A DNA stretch of 64,000 nt from an uncultured Amylibacter sp. (GCA_943846615.1 OX044354.1:2373001-2437000); one strand, 5' to 3'; shown: positions 8,125 through 17,460, counted from the stretch's first letter. Notes: a model not told the origin generated them from the letters alone. Numbers and translations are program-made.

Positions 8125-10263
8125 ATGACTCGCACTGAAAAATTTGGATTACAGGTAGATAACCAACTGGTTGAATTTTTAGAGGGCAACGCGTTGCCTG
8201 GTACGGATGTGTCAGCAGATGCGTTTTGGCAGGGCTTGGCGGGTTTGGTCGAAACAATGGGCCCTCGCAACAAGGCGTTGTTGGAAAAACGCGCAAACAT
8301 CAAAGCCCAGATCGATGCCTGGCACATTGAGCGCCGAGGTCAGACATTTGATGCGGCTGAATACAAATCGTTTTTGTCATCCATCGGATACTTGGTTGAA
8401 CAGGGCGCTGATTTTTCAATTGAAACGGAAAACGTTGACCCAGAAATCGCAACGATTGCCGGCCCACAGTTGGTTGTGCCAATCACAAATGCGCGTTTTG
8501 CGTTGAACGCGGCGAATGCGCGTTATGGTTCCTTGTACGACACAGTTTATGGCACGGACACATTGGGCAGCTTGCCAACGGGCAAGGGTTATGATGCCGA
8601 TCGCGGTGCACAGGTTATCGCGTTCGCAAAGAAATTCTTGGATGAAACATTCCCGATTGATGGCGTATCACACGCGGATGCGACCAGCTATGCAGTTGTG
8701 GACGGTGCGTTGGTTGTTGACGGTAAGGCGTTGAAAAACGCAGGCCAGTTTGCAGGCCACCGTGGTGACGCGGCTTCGCCAACAGCAGTTCTGTTGAAAA
8801 ACAACAACCTACACGTTGAAATCGTATTTAATGCGGAAACACCAATCGGCAAAACCGATCCAGCAGGTATTTCCGATGTGGTTATCGAAAGCGCGATGTC
8901 AGCGATCATGGATTGCGAAGACAGTGTCGCCGCCGTGGACGCCGAAGAGAAGGTTTTGGCTTATACAAATTGGTTGGGTCTGATGCGTGGTGATTTGACA
9001 TCCAGTTTCCAAAAAGGTGGCAAAACACTGGAACGCAAATTGGTTGCGGATCGTGAATACACGGCACCTGACGGTTCTGATCTGACATTAAAAGGCCGTG
9101 CATTAATGTTGGTGCGCAACGTTGGGCACTTGATGACAAACCCTGCGATTCTGGACAAAGACGGCAATGAAATCGGCGAAGGTTTGATGGACGCGATGTT
9201 CACCGTTTTGATCGCCATGCACGATTTGAAACGTGCGTCTGGAAATTCGGTTATGGGTTCTGTTTATGTTGTGAAACCGAAAATGCATGGGCCCGAAGAG
9301 GTAGCATTTACGGATGATATTTTCACAGCCGTTGAGGCGGCGCTGGGCTTGCCACAAAACACCGTGAAAATTGGTATCATGGACGAGGAACGCCGCACGA
9401 CAGTGAACCTTAAGGAATGTATTCGCGCCGCCAAAAGCCGCGTTGCGTTTATCAACACTGGCTTCTTGGATCGTACGGGTGATGAAATTCACACGTCCAT
9501 GGAAGCGGGCCCATTCATGCGCAAAGATGACATCAAGAAAGAGGCATGGATTGGCGCATATGAAGATCAAAACGTTGATGTGGGCTTGGCCTGTGGTTTG
9601 CAAGGAAAAGCGCAAATCGGCAAAGGCATGTGGGCGATCCCTGACAATATGGCGGACATGTTAGAACAAAAAATCGGCCACCCAATGGCTGGTGCGAATT
9701 GTGCATGGGTGCCATCACCTACAGCGGCAACTTTGCACGCGATGCATTACCACAAGGTTGACGTGTTTGCGCGCCAAGACGAGATCAAAGCAGGGGGTGC
9801 GCGTTCATCCGTTGACACGATTCTGCAATTCCCAGTGGCGAATGGCCAAAACTGGTCAAACGACGAAATCAACAAAGAGGTGGAAAACAATGCCCAAGGT
9901 ATTTTGGGCTACGTTGTGCGTTGGGTTGATCAGGGTGTTGGTTGTTCCAAGGTACCAGACATTAACAATGTCGGCCTAATGGAAGATCGCGCAACATGTC
10001 GGATTTCATCACAGCACATCGCAAACTGGCTGCATCATGGTGTGGTCAGCCAAGACGAAGTGATGGCGATTATGAAACGGATGGCGGCAGTGGTTGATGG
10101 CCAAAATGCGGGGGATGCGGCCTATACGCCGATGGCACCGGATTTCACATCCATCGCATTCCAAGCTGCCTGTGATTTGGTATTTCAAGGTACAGTACAG
10201 CCATCCGGATACACCGAACCTGTGCTGCATGCACGTCGTTTGGAATTAAAAGCCGCGACCTAA
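8125..10263 (+). CDS. glcB: Malate synthase G
   Basis: A 712-residue malate synthase of the G isoform, condensing glyoxylate and acetyl-CoA to malate in the glyoxylate shunt or glycolate use. Family hallmarks seen: [58 protein letters not shown] and [21 protein letters not shown]. Length equals the ~720-residue G type and not the ~530-residue A type. AAGGAG lies 9 nt before the ATG. No isocitrate lyase or glycolate oxidase gene is adjacent, so it is a single-gene unit here, followed by a strong hairpin. Confidence 0.97.
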   Translation: MTRTEKFGLQVDNQLVEFLEGNALPGTDVSADAFWQGLAGLVETMGPRNKALLEKRANIKAQIDAWHIERRGQTFDAAEYKSFLSSIGYLVEQGADFSIETENVDPEIATIAGPQLVVPITNARFALNAANARYGSLYDTVYGTDTLGSLPTGKGYDADRGAQVIAFAKKFLDETFPIDGVSHADATSYAVVDGALVVDGKALKNAGQFAGHRGDAASPTAVLLKNNNLHVEIVFNAETPIGKTDPAGISDVVIESAMSAIMDCEDSVAAVDAEEKVLAYTNWLGLMRGDLTSSFQKGGKTLERKLVADREYTAPDGSDLTLKGRALMLVRNVGHLMTNPAILDKDGNEIGEGLMDAMFTVLIAMHDLKRASGNSVMGSVYVVKPKMHGPEEVAFTDDIFTAVEAALGLPQNTVKIGIMDEERRTTVNLKECIRAAKSRVAFINTGFLDRTGDEIHTSMEAGPFMRKDDIKKEAWIGAYEDQNVDVGLACGLQGKAQIGKGMWAIPDNMADMLEQKIGHPMAGANCAWVPSPTAATLHAMHYHKVDVFARQDEIKAGGARSSVDTILQFPVANGQNWSNDEINKEVENNAQGILGYVVRWVDQGVGCSKVPDINNVGLMEDRATCRISSQHIANWLHHGVVSQDEVMAIMKRMAAVVDGQNAGDAAYTPMAPDFTSIAFQAACDLVFQGTVQPSGYTEPVLHARRLELKAAT

Positions 10264-10275
10264 TATAAATATATC

Positions 10276-10303
10276 CGCGCCTAATACGGTCGTATTGGGC
10301 GCG
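10276..10303 (+). terminator. Strong hairpin after glcB
   Basis: CGCGCCTAATACG pairs with CGTATTGGGCGCG (13 pairs including one G-T, loop of 2-4 nt) 13 bp after the glcB stop. There is no T-tract after the 3' arm, so it may act as an mRNA 3'-end stabiliser or a weak terminator. Confidence 0.55.
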
Positions 10304-10393
10304 AGATTTCGCAAGTTATTGCGTGCCCCATTGCCAATACTTCGAAAAATACTATGTTTTGTTGTAACACGAATATGACGAACAGGTTTTTCC

Positions 10394-11131
10394 ATGACAC
10401 GCCCCATTGTTGGTATCATTTCCAACGGCCATATCCTTGATGATTCTTATCCTGTGCAATTGGCGGGAACATCCAATATCGAAGCGGTTGCGGATGTAAC
10501 GAATGCAATGCCAGTATTATTCCCAGCATTGCCCAGCATTACCGACATTGATGAAATCTGTACACGTTTTGACGGTATTTTGCTGACAGGTGCACGCCCC
10601 AATGTGCATCCAAATGAATACGGCGAAGAGGCAACAGATGCCCACGGGATATTTGATTTGGATCGAGATGCGGTGTCATTGCCATTGATCCGTGCATGTG
10701 TTGAAAAAGGCGTTCCGATATTAGGCATTTGCCGTGGATTCCAAGAATTCAATGTGGCCTTTGGCGGGTCGCTGTATCCTGAGATTCGGGATTTGCCAGG
10801 CCGCATGAACCACCGCATGCCACCTGAGGGCACGATCGAGGAAAAGTTCGCCATGCGCCATGATGTGAACCTAATGCCCGGCGGGCATTTCGCCAAGATT
10901 TTCGGGTCTGACACCGTTGTGACGAACTCCTTGCACGGTCAAGGGATTAAGCAAGCGGGTGAGCGTATTATCGTCGAAGGCCATGCAACCGATGGTACGC
11001 CAGAGGCAATTCGCGTACGCGATGCGGCCAATTTCGCCTATGCTGTACAATGGCATCCAGAATGGAATGCTCAACACGACAGCGTGTCAAAACCATTGTT
11101 TCAGGCATTTGGTGCGGCGATGCGCGGCTAA
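10394..11131 (+). CDS. Gamma-glutamyl-gamma-aminobutyrate hydrolase family protein (class I glutamine amidotransferase fold)
   Basis: A 245-residue PuuD-like hydrolase that would release GABA or another amine from a gamma-glutamyl conjugate. The catalytic nucleophile is Cys113 in GICRGFQEFN, with His221 and Glu223 in QWHPEW completing the class I triad. The fold's LLTGARPNVHP loop is present near residue 65-73. No puuA/puuC-type neighbours are present, so the substrate is unknown. Convergent with the M90 peptidase gene, overlapping 4 bp at the stops. Confidence 0.85.
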   Translation: MTRPIVGIISNGHILDDSYPVQLAGTSNIEAVADVTNAMPVLFPALPSITDIDEICTRFDGILLTGARPNVHPNEYGEEATDAHGIFDLDRDAVSLPLIRACVEKGVPILGICRGFQEFNVAFGGSLYPEIRDLPGRMNHRMPPEGTIEEKFAMRHDVNLMPGGHFAKIFGSDTVVTNSLHGQGIKQAGERIIVEGHATDGTPEAIRVRDAANFAYAVQWHPEWNAQHDSVSKPLFQAFGAAMRG

Positions 11132-11937
11132 TCCCAATTAATCGGATCGAGTTTGAAGAATTTAGAAAGCTGTTCGTAAATTTGCGGTTCGTCTTTGTTT
11201 AAATCCGCAGGACGTTCAAAAAACAACTCGACGACGACTGCAAAAAACTCTTCGGGCGCTGTGGCGCCATAAGGATCGATCACTGTACGTCGGCCAGCGT
11301 CTACATCGCTGACCAATCGAGTATATGCAGCGTAAAATGCTTGGTTCCATTCGCCCTGACTGTGATCGCGTTGCAAGATCGGTGCGCAATCTGTGTACCC
11401 GGACAAATCATCCAATTGATGTGCGAATTCATGCATCACGACGTTGTGGCCATCATGGGACTTAGCAGCGCCCTGTTCGGTGTGTTGCCACGACAGGATG
11501 ACAGGACCACGTGCCCAACTCTCGCCGATGCGCACGGTTTCGCGTTCCCGTATGATGTAGCCGCTGCGCTCTTTGGTGCGGGACTGAAATGCGCCTGGAT
11601 AGATCAAGACTGTTTGCAGGTTTTGGTACCACATGTCTTTGTTGGCAACCAACAAACAGGCCTGTGCGGCGACGGATAATGTGACCTCTTCGGTCACCTC
11701 GAAACCATCACAGCCGATAAATTCTACAGTGTTTAGGAATAGATTAATCTTGCCTTCTAAAGGGGTCAGTAATTCATCGGGCAGGCGTTGGTAAATCGGG
11801 ACGGTTTGCCAAATGACGGCACGCTCATAATCATCTAATCGCGAGTGCAAAAGGGTTTGACGGATGCGACGTTTTCGCAAACGTAAAATGCCGTATACGC
11901 AAAGCACCGCTAACATAAGAATAAAGATGAAAGGCAT
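11128..11937 (-). CDS. M90 (MtfA-like) zinc-dependent peptidase
   Basis: A 269-residue protein with an N-terminal membrane segment (residues 2-20), then the M90/MtfA peptidase domain with the zinc motif HEFAH at 169-173 and a downstream PEEFFAVVVELFFERP helix that should give the third ligand. MtfA of E. coli is a peptidase that controls the Mlc glucose repressor; whether that applies here is unknown. An in-frame ATG at 12054 would add 39 residues without family similarity; the ATG at 11937 puts the hydrophobic segment at the N-terminus and gives normal family length, although its ribosome-binding site is weak. Confidence 0.82.
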   Translation of the reverse strand: MPFIFILMLAVLCVYGILRLRKRRIRQTLLHSRLDDYERAVIWQTVPIYQRLPDELLTPLEGKINLFLNTVEFIGCDGFEVTEEVTLSVAAQACLLVANKDMWYQNLQTVLIYPGAFQSRTKERSGYIIRERETVRIGESWARGPVILSWQHTEQGAAKSHDGHNVVMHEFAHQLDDLSGYTDCAPILQRDHSQGEWNQAFYAAYTRLVSDVDAGRRTVIDPYGATAPEEFFAVVVELFFERPADLNKDEPQIYEQLSKFFKLDPINWD

Positions 11938-12081
11938 TTTGTGTGGCACTTTCCTAAGTTTCAACAATGATACTGAAAGATCATCTAAACCAAGACAAGA
12001 CCCATTTTGCATGGGCTTTCCATTGCATTGGATTTGTTGCATATCTAAATTCATCCACGATCAAAATCCACAGGTGAAACG

Positions 12082-13086
12082 TTGAAGAAAATTGCCAGAA
12101 CATTGTCTGTCGCCCCGATGATGGATTGGACGGATCGTCATTGCCGTTTTCTGCATCGGCTGATTTCGACGCAGACGTTGTTGTACACCGAAATGGTGAC
12201 CGCACCTGCGTTGATCCACGGTGACGCAGATCGCCTGTTGGCATTCGATGTGTCCGAACATCCCGTGGCGTTGCAAATTGGTGGGTCTGATCCCGACCAA
12301 TTGGCAAAGGCAACGCGAATGGGGTGTGATGCGGGCTATGATGAGGTGAATATTAATATTGGTTGCCCATCTGATCGCGTGCAATCAGGACGATTTGGGG
12401 CGTGTTTGATGCAGGAACCTGAATTGGTCTCGGATTGTGTGTCTGCAATGATGGATGCGTCAACGGGCGCGGAAATCACCGTGAAATGCCGCATTGGTGT
12501 GGATGAACAGGATCCCTATGTGGTGTTGCCTGATTTCATAGAAAAAGTTTCGGCGCGCGGTATTCGCAGTTTTGCGATCCATGCGCGCAAAGCGTGGTTG
12601 GATGGGTTAAGCCCCAAACAAAACCGCGATGTGCCGCCGTTGGATTACGATCTGGTGCATCAAATTAAACGCGATCGCCCAGATTTGGAAATTGTGATTA
12701 ATGGCGGTTTGCAAACGTTTGACGCCGCGCGCGAACAGATTAGTGCGGGTTTGAATGGGGCGATGATAGGCCGTGTGGCCTATCACAGCCCCATGGAAAT
12801 ACTGGCCCACGCGGACGCGTTGTTTGGTGTAGATACACCTGTGCAAACCGCGCCCCATGTGATCCGCGCGATGTATCCGTATATTCAGGCGCATCTGGAT
12901 GACGGCGGGCGTTTGAATCAGATTACGCGCCATATGTTGGGCATGTTTGCGGGCCAGGTGGGTGCGCGGGCTTGGAAACGGAGCCTGTCCGAGAATGCGC
13001 ACCTAACGGGTGCAGGTGTTGAGGTGGTTGAAACCGCGTTGAATGCTACGTTAGAGATGCAAAAACCGGCAATCGCCGAAACTTAG
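12082..13086 (+). CDS. dusA: tRNA-dihydrouridine synthase DusA
   Basis: A 334-residue flavoprotein reducing uridines 20/20a in the tRNA D-loop. The start APMMDWTDRHCRFLHRLIS, the CPS motif in NINIGCPSDRVQSGRFGACLM (catalytic Cys) and FAIHARKAWLDGLSPKQNR are diagnostic for the DusA subgroup. The start codon is TTG at 12082 with AGGTG about 6 nt upstream; no ATG precedes the conserved APMM motif. The TauE/SafE gene follows 8 bp after the stop, probably in one transcript. Confidence 0.95.
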   Translation: MKKIARTLSVAPMMDWTDRHCRFLHRLISTQTLLYTEMVTAPALIHGDADRLLAFDVSEHPVALQIGGSDPDQLAKATRMGCDAGYDEVNINIGCPSDRVQSGRFGACLMQEPELVSDCVSAMMDASTGAEITVKCRIGVDEQDPYVVLPDFIEKVSARGIRSFAIHARKAWLDGLSPKQNRDVPPLDYDLVHQIKRDRPDLEIVINGGLQTFDAAREQISAGLNGAMIGRVAYHSPMEILAHADALFGVDTPVQTAPHVIRAMYPYIQAHLDDGGRLNQITRHMLGMFAGQVGARAWKRSLSENAHLTGAGVEVVETALNATLEMQKPAIAET

Positions 13087-13094
13087 GGGGCGAT

Positions 13095-13919
13095 ATGCCT
13101 GATATGATGACTTTGTTACCGACATTGTTGATGTTATTGGCCATTGGTGCTTTTGCTGGTGTTTTGGCCGGATTGCTGGGGGTTGGCGGCGGGATCGTTT
13201 TGGTTCCTGCGTTTTATTATGCGTTCAGCGGATTGGGATATGACAATGCACAGTTAATGCAAATTTGTGTGGCAACATCTTTGGCGACGATCGTGTTTAC
13301 GTCTGTGCGATCTGTGATGAGCCATAATAAGAAGGGTTCTGTTGATTGGGATATCCTGAAAACTTGGGCACCAGGTATCATGGTGGGTGCCATTGTTGGT
13401 GTGTTTATTGCCGCGCGACTGCCTTCCCATACCTTGACGATTATTTTTGGTTCTTTGGGAATTTGCGTTGGCCTGTACATGGCGTTTGGGCGAAATGATT
13501 GGCACCTGGGTGAAACGATGCCTGTTGGCGTTTTGCGTGGTGCGATCAGTTCGGCGATTGGTTTTTTGTCCGTCTTGATGGGCATCGGCGGGGGCAGTTT
13601 TGCGGTGCCGATGATGACATTACATCGTATTCCAATTCACAAGGCCGTCGCGACGGCGGCGGGGTTTGGGGTGGCGATTGCGCTGCCCAGTGCGATTGGC
13701 TTTATGATCGCTCAGCCACCCATGGAAGGTAAGCCGCCGATGACGTTGGGCTATGTGAATATCGCGGCGTTTTTGGTGGTGATTTCGATGACGATGATTA
13801 CCGCGCCGATGGGGGCAACATTGGCCCATAAATTAAATGTTAAAACATTAAAACGGGTGTTTGCGATTTTCTTGATCGTGGTCGCCTCGAACATGTTACG
13901 CGAAGCATTTTTGGGCTGA
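13095..13919 (+). CDS. TauE/SafE family sulfite/anion exporter
   Basis: A 274-residue polytopic membrane protein of the TauE/SafE family, exporters tied to sulfite, sulfoacetate and related organosulfur breakdown products. Two homologous halves are visible: GVLAGLLGVGGGIVLVPAFYY near residue 20 and VLMGIGGGSFAVPMMTLHRIPIHKAVATAAG near 155, the inverted-repeat glycine motifs of the family. About eight hydrophobic segments. It follows dusA by 8 bp. Its actual substrate cannot be read from sequence; the sulfur-related genes elsewhere in the window are suggestive only. Confidence 0.85.
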   Translation: MPDMMTLLPTLLMLLAIGAFAGVLAGLLGVGGGIVLVPAFYYAFSGLGYDNAQLMQICVATSLATIVFTSVRSVMSHNKKGSVDWDILKTWAPGIMVGAIVGVFIAARLPSHTLTIIFGSLGICVGLYMAFGRNDWHLGETMPVGVLRGAISSAIGFLSVLMGIGGGSFAVPMMTLHRIPIHKAVATAAGFGVAIALPSAIGFMIAQPPMEGKPPMTLGYVNIAAFLVVISMTMITAPMGATLAHKLNVKTLKRVFAIFLIVVASNMLREAFLG

Positions 13920-13927
13920 ATTCACCA

Positions 13928-13945
13928 GTGTCCCCATGGGGACAC
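13928..13945. repeat. 18-bp perfect palindrome, copy 1
   Basis: GTGTCCCCATGGGGACAC lies 9 bp after the TauE/SafE stop and 27 bp from the stop of the convergent membrane-protein gene. A second copy occurs at 49835-49850; 19 bases (TGTCCCCATGGGGACACCG) are identical between the two. A bidirectional terminator or a dispersed intergenic palindrome is likely. Confidence 0.7.
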
Positions 13946-13971
13946 CGTTTAAGCAACTGAAATAAATGTAT

Positions 13972-14463
13972 TTATTTAATTCCTGCCATTTTTTCCCGTA
14001 AACGAAGGCAAAAATAACTGCTGCTGATAATCAGTGATGCCAAGGTTGCGATGCCCTCTGCCGTGATGGCATATCCAAATATCCACGCCAGCAAACTGAT
14101 GCCCGATATTTCGCCGAATTTATACAGTGCGAAACGGAATAGGATAAATCCGAGGGTCGACCACAGCGCAACCACCAGCCATGGGTGACGTGTGATCGGT
14201 GCGTAGAAAAGATAGGCCAGCATGCCAGAGATAACCATCATCGGGAACGAAAACAGGATCGTCGACAGGAACATGAATATCGTGGCCAGCACGAAGGTGA
14301 CGATTGAATTTCCTTCGCGCGATGTTGGGATAGAACTGCCTAAATCCAGAACGAATACCAAAGCGAAGAGGGTCGAGAATGTCAGGACGGCGATGACCCA
14401 TGCCTTGACCAACAGCCATGTTAGTTGGCCAGTTTGTGGGGTGTTGTCATCTGGGTTACTCAT
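13972..14463 (-). CDS. Tandem paralogous membrane protein, third copy
   Basis: A 163-residue integral membrane protein of unknown function, last of three paralogues in tandem. Hydrophobic segments at about 15-40, 53-88, 95-112 and 124-153. It shares with its two upstream neighbours an N-terminal WLL(V/F)(K/M)xW(V/C)I segment, the central F-P-(L/M)2-x-I-x-G-(x)2-x-Y ... H-P block (72-94), and an aromatic C-terminus ending KMAGIK. A TTG at 14466 also opens the frame, but the ATG at 14463 (MSNP) matches the MNEP and MAEP starts of the paralogues. It overlaps the preceding gene by 8 bp, implying translational coupling. Confidence 0.7.
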   Translation of the reverse strand: MSNPDDNTPQTGQLTWLLVKAWVIAVLTFSTLFALVFVLDLGSSIPTSREGNSIVTFVLATIFMFLSTILFSFPMMVISGMLAYLFYAPITRHPWLVVALWSTLGFILFRFALYKFGEISGISLLAWIFGYAITAEGIATLASLIISSSYFCLRLREKMAGIK

Positions 14464-14923
14464 CAATCAAGCCTAACATTTTTGAATTAAGGTTGAAGGC
14501 GTAATAGGCGCTGGAAGCAGAGAGAGCAATGAAGCAAACAGCCATAAAAGGATAAGGAACTGGTGATCCAAGTGTTGCCATAATCAGCCCGAATAATGGC
14601 GTCGCAATGAGGGGGATTGTGAAAGTTGCGATATAAGGATGAAGCGCAATTTTTCGCCCCATAATATACACGAAAATGCCGACAATTACCAAAAGCGGGA
14701 ATGTAAGGAAAGTGCCGAGAGCAAGTACACCAAAAAATACCACACTCATACTTTTGAGTGAATACAAAAGTGCGGTGAAATCAGATGCCTTTAGGCGCCC
14801 GTAGGCCCAATCATCGAACACAAAGAATGCCGCGACGATGCTCAATCCGATGACCCATGTTTTGAATAATAACCAAAAGAATTGGCGCTTCGTTAGTAAA
14901 ATATCGTTTGGTTCATTCATCAT
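14456..14923 (-). CDS. Tandem paralogous membrane protein, second copy
   Basis: A 155-residue polytopic membrane protein, middle member of the trio. Shared blocks: WLLFKTWVIGL (17-27), FPLLVIVGIFVYIMGRKIALHPY (75-97) and the tail ASSAYYAFNLNSKMLGLIDE (136-155), the last almost identical in pattern to that of the first copy. The start is ATG at 14923 or the adjacent ATG at 14920; it overlaps the stop of the first copy by 11 bp or 8 bp. No similarity to a named family is recognised, and there is no catalytic or ligand motif that I can point to. Confidence 0.7.
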   Translation of the reverse strand: MMNEPNDILLTKRQFFWLLFKTWVIGLSIVAAFFVFDDWAYGRLKASDFTALLYSLKSMSVVFFGVLALGTFLTFPLLVIVGIFVYIMGRKIALHPYIATFTIPLIATPLFGLIMATLGSPVPYPFMAVCFIALSASSAYYAFNLNSKMLGLIDE

Positions 14924-15419
14924 TCAAACCTAACATTTTCTTGCGAAGGGTGAAGCTGTAATAGGCTGTCGATGCTGTCGATGCTGTCAGGGCAATCAGG
15001 ATTGCAATACCGTCGAATGAGAGTATGGCGCGCAAGATAACCTCGTAGAAGCTTTCAACGGCGGGGCTGGAAAACAGATGTGTTGTTGCTTGGAAAAACA
15101 TCAAGCCGATGATTGGTGTGATCAGGGTTGTGACATAGGGGTGTCGCCAAATTTGATTGTGAAATCCATAGGCTAGAACGCCTGCGATAATTAACAATGG
15201 CAGGGTGAATAAGATGGCGGCTAGCATCAAAAACAGAAACGTCATGACCAAACTGACCACGGCGTTTATCGGTGCGAAGGTTGGCAGGGTCGTATCAATT
15301 TGGGTAACATGCAGGATCGCAAATTGAACCGCGAAAACCACCATGCCGATACACCATGCCATAACCAACAACCACACAACGGTGTCGAATTTTCGGCCTA
15401 TGATGATGGGTTCAGCCAC
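14913..15419 (-). CDS. Tandem paralogous membrane protein, first copy
   Basis: A 168-residue polytopic membrane protein, first of three paralogues. Hydrophobic segments at about 14-37, 52-85, 94-112 and 132-156. Central block LPLLIIAGVLAYGFHNQIWRHPY (73-95) and C-terminal ASTAYYSFTLRKKMLGLNDE (149-168) define the family within the trio. The start codon is GTG at 15419, inside the end of the DUF1289 gene (8-bp overlap), so it is almost certainly co-translated with that gene. Function unknown; position at the end of a ccmI-ruvX transcript gives no clear hint. Confidence 0.7.
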   Translation of the reverse strand: MAEPIIIGRKFDTVVWLLVMAWCIGMVVFAVQFAILHVTQIDTTLPTFAPINAVVSLVMTFLFLMLAAILFTLPLLIIAGVLAYGFHNQIWRHPYVTTLITPIIGLMFFQATTHLFSSPAVESFYEVILRAILSFDGIAILIALTASTASTAYYSFTLRKKMLGLNDE

Positions 15420-15627
15420 GCCGCCCCCGACGCTTGCCTCTTATCAACGGGGCGCGTTCGGGCAGCACTAACATCTTGGCGCGACGATCTTCGCCGCTCA
15501 TCTGTGACCAGCCTGCGATTTCATGCCGCGTGCGATAACAGCCCATGCAAAAGCCACTGTCCTCGTGGATGATACACAGTTTCACACAGGGGCTCTCGAC
15601 CTCTTCGCGTTTCCAGACTTCATCCAT
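15412..15627 (-). CDS. DUF1289 domain protein
   Basis: A 71-residue protein with the DUF1289 pattern: [33 protein letters not shown], four cysteines (about residues 14, 18, 27, 30) likely to bind zinc or a cluster, followed by an R/K-rich C-terminus (GKRRGRRG). Such proteins are common and uncharacterised in proteobacteria. It overlaps ruvX by 8 bp at its start and the first membrane paralogue by 8 bp at its end. Confidence 0.8.
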   Translation of the reverse strand: MDEVWKREEVESPCVKLCIIHEDSGFCMGCYRTRHEIAGWSQMSGEDRRAKMLVLPERAPLIRGKRRGRRG

Positions 15628-16096
15628 TTGTCATGTTTCCCAGTCGGTCCAAGGCACCTTGGAGGATGTAACCTGCGGCGACGTGATCGATGGCTTCGGC
15701 GCGTTTTGCGCGGCTCATGTCGGCCTCTAGCATCGCGCGTTCGGCGGCGACGGATGACAGGCGTTCATCCCAGAACCCGAGGGGTAAATCGCAACGCGCC
15801 GCCAGATTGCGCGCAAATGCACGCGTTGCCTGGCATCTGGGCCCCTCACTTCCGTCCATGTTCATGGGTAGTCCCAAAACCAATCCACCTGCGTTTGCCG
15901 ATTTGATGATCACATCCAGTGCGTCTGCATCCAATCCAAACTTCTTACGTTTGATGGTTTCGCGTGGGGTGGCGATCGACCACAAAGTGTCCGAAACCGC
16001 CACGCCGATGGTTTTTGTGCCTAAATCCAACCCCAATATGGATTGGTATTTGGGCAGGGTGGCCGCGAATTCAGAAAAATCATCGTAATAGCTCAA
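15620..16096 (-). CDS. ruvX: Putative pre-16S rRNA nuclease / Holliday junction resolvase RuvX (YqgF)
   Basis: A 158-residue RNase H-fold nuclease of the YqgF family, implicated in 16S rRNA 5' maturation. The opening strand [17 protein letters not shown] carries the first catalytic Asp; [11 protein letters not shown] and [14 protein letters not shown] with the C-terminal [14 protein letters not shown] complete the pattern. An upstream in-frame ATG at 16243 would add 49 residues lying wholly within ccmI and lacking family similarity. The better start is TTG at 16096, preceded by GAGGTGG and overlapping the ccmI stop as TTGA. Confidence 0.9.
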   Translation of the reverse strand: MSYYDDFSEFAATLPKYQSILGLDLGTKTIGVAVSDTLWSIATPRETIKRKKFGLDADALDVIIKSANAGGLVLGLPMNMDGSEGPRCQATRAFARNLAARCDLPLGFWDERLSSVAAERAMLEADMSRAKRAEAIDHVAAGYILQGALDRLGNMTNG

Positions 16097-17286
16097 TTCG
16101 CCACCTCGGCCGATTGTGCCGCCGCGCGTAATGTTGCCAATGCGTCTGGGCGGTCTGCGAAAACAGATTGTGCCTCGTTCCAGATTGCGGATGCGCGTTT
16201 GGTTTCGCCCAGCACACCCAAGGCGCGGATTAATCGTGCCCATTCAGCGGGGGTGCCGCCCTCTGTTGCTAAACGTTCGCCCAAACCATCGACCATGCCG
16301 CGGATCATATCTTTGCGATCTTCCTCGGACATATCTGCAGCGGCTTCGACCTGTGCGGCGTCTGGGCCAGGCGCGGGCGCGATGCCAGCGGCGCGGGCGA
16401 CTTCGCCGATTTGGGCTTGGATCAATGGAATCCAAGGCGCATTCGCTGGCCCCTCGGCCAACAGGCCAGACCATAGGCGATGTGCCACGTCGGCGCGTCC
16501 GTTTTGTACCAAGGCCAGACCAGAATAATACCGTGCGCGTCCGTCCGTTGGATCGACCTTAAGGGTGCGGCTGAGCGCTGCTTCGGCACTGGGTGAAACG
16601 TAACCGTTTGCGGCGACGATCATCACCTCGGCGTAGTCGGAATAATCTTTGGCGGTCGCTTTGTCGCCGACGATTTCCATGATGCGTGCTTGGGCCTGTC
16701 GCGCGGCGCTGTAACGACCAAGGCGGAATTCATGCAGGGCCAACAGGCGAATGCCCTGTTCGTCATTGGGGTTTTCTGCAACTGCTTCGCGTAATTGTGC
16801 GACCAGTTTAATATATTCTGGTGCGGCATCGGTGGGGAGATCGCCAACGCGCTCTTCTGCTTGTTCTTGGGTTGGACGGTTTGCGCGGGCGTCCTTCATC
16901 GCGGCTAAACGTGTGGCGAGTGGGCGGTCTGGCATGTTGGGTTGGCCCAGTTTGGCGTATAGGCCCAAGCCCGCGAAAACAGACAGGGCAACGATACCGA
17001 CCAAGATTTGATTGGCGCGGCGTGGAGCGGTTTTGCCGCCATCCTCGGCCTGTGCACGTTTATCGGCGGCGAGGATACGGCGTGATATTTCCAAACGTGC
17101 TGCGTCCGCGTCTTCTTCGCTTAACACGCCTCGGGCAAGGTCGCTCTCGACTTCGCGTAACTGGTCTTTGTACAGGGCTAAATCCTTGGCGCCTGCGCCA
17201 ATGTCGACATCACGCGGCGCCAATATAGGGCGCGAAATGACATAAACTGCAACTAAACACGCAATCGCGCCGATGAACCAAACCAT
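16093..17286 (-). CDS. ccmI: c-type cytochrome biogenesis protein CcmI
   Basis: A 397-residue CcmI, the apocytochrome c chaperone of system I cytochrome maturation in the cytoplasmic membrane. Residues 1-20 form a first membrane segment followed by the acidic coiled segment [37 protein letters not shown], diagnostic of CcmI; a second membrane segment lies near residue 95-115, and the remaining periplasmic part holds TPR-like repeats that bind apocytochrome. It heads a chain of overlapping genes (ruvX, DUF1289, three membrane paralogues). Other ccm genes are not in the window. Confidence 0.92.
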   Translation of the reverse strand: MVWFIGAIACLVAVYVISRPILAPRDVDIGAGAKDLALYKDQLREVESDLARGVLSEEDADAARLEISRRILAADKRAQAEDGGKTAPRRANQILVGIVALSVFAGLGLYAKLGQPNMPDRPLATRLAAMKDARANRPTQEQAEERVGDLPTDAAPEYIKLVAQLREAVAENPNDEQGIRLLALHEFRLGRYSAARQAQARIMEIVGDKATAKDYSDYAEVMIVAANGYVSPSAEAALSRTLKVDPTDGRARYYSGLALVQNGRADVAHRLWSGLLAEGPANAPWIPLIQAQIGEVARAAGIAPAPGPDAAQVEAAADMSEEDRKDMIRGMVDGLGERLATEGGTPAEWARLIRALGVLGETKRASAIWNEAQSVFADRPDALATLRAAAQSAEVAN

Positions 17287-17401
17287 GATAAAATCCTCTT
17301 CGCGGTATAACTACCGCTCAACGGGGGCATTGCACAGCGTAAAATACGCCGCACCTGATCACTTTACTTTGTCTAAATATCTAAATCCGACATGGCAAAA
17401 T

Positions 17402-17414
17402 GCGACAATGTCGC
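17402..17414. promoter_or_regulatory. Palindrome upstream of the sarcosine oxidase genes (distal)
   Basis: GCGACA-A-TGTCGC, perfect 6-bp arms around one base, lies 88 bp before the soxB start in the 215-bp divergent gap from ccmI. It could be an operator for a catabolic regulator. No promoter hexamers were convincing. Confidence 0.35.
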
Positions 17415-17443
17415 GATTAACCGATTGATTGCCGCTGGACACC

Positions 17444-17460
17444 TTGGCGAAATGCGCCAA
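17444..17460. promoter_or_regulatory. Palindrome upstream of the sarcosine oxidase genes (proximal)
   Basis: TTGGCG-AAATG-CGCCAA, perfect 6-bp arms with a 5-bp spacer, 42 bp before soxB. The dyad shape suits a dimeric regulator. It may be the operator of the sox operon; this is a pattern inference. Confidence 0.4.

Noticed and set aside
15697..16243. ATG-started longer form of ruvX (207 residues)
   Set aside because: The extra 49 residues lie wholly inside ccmI; the TTG at 16096 with GAGGTGG matches the family length.
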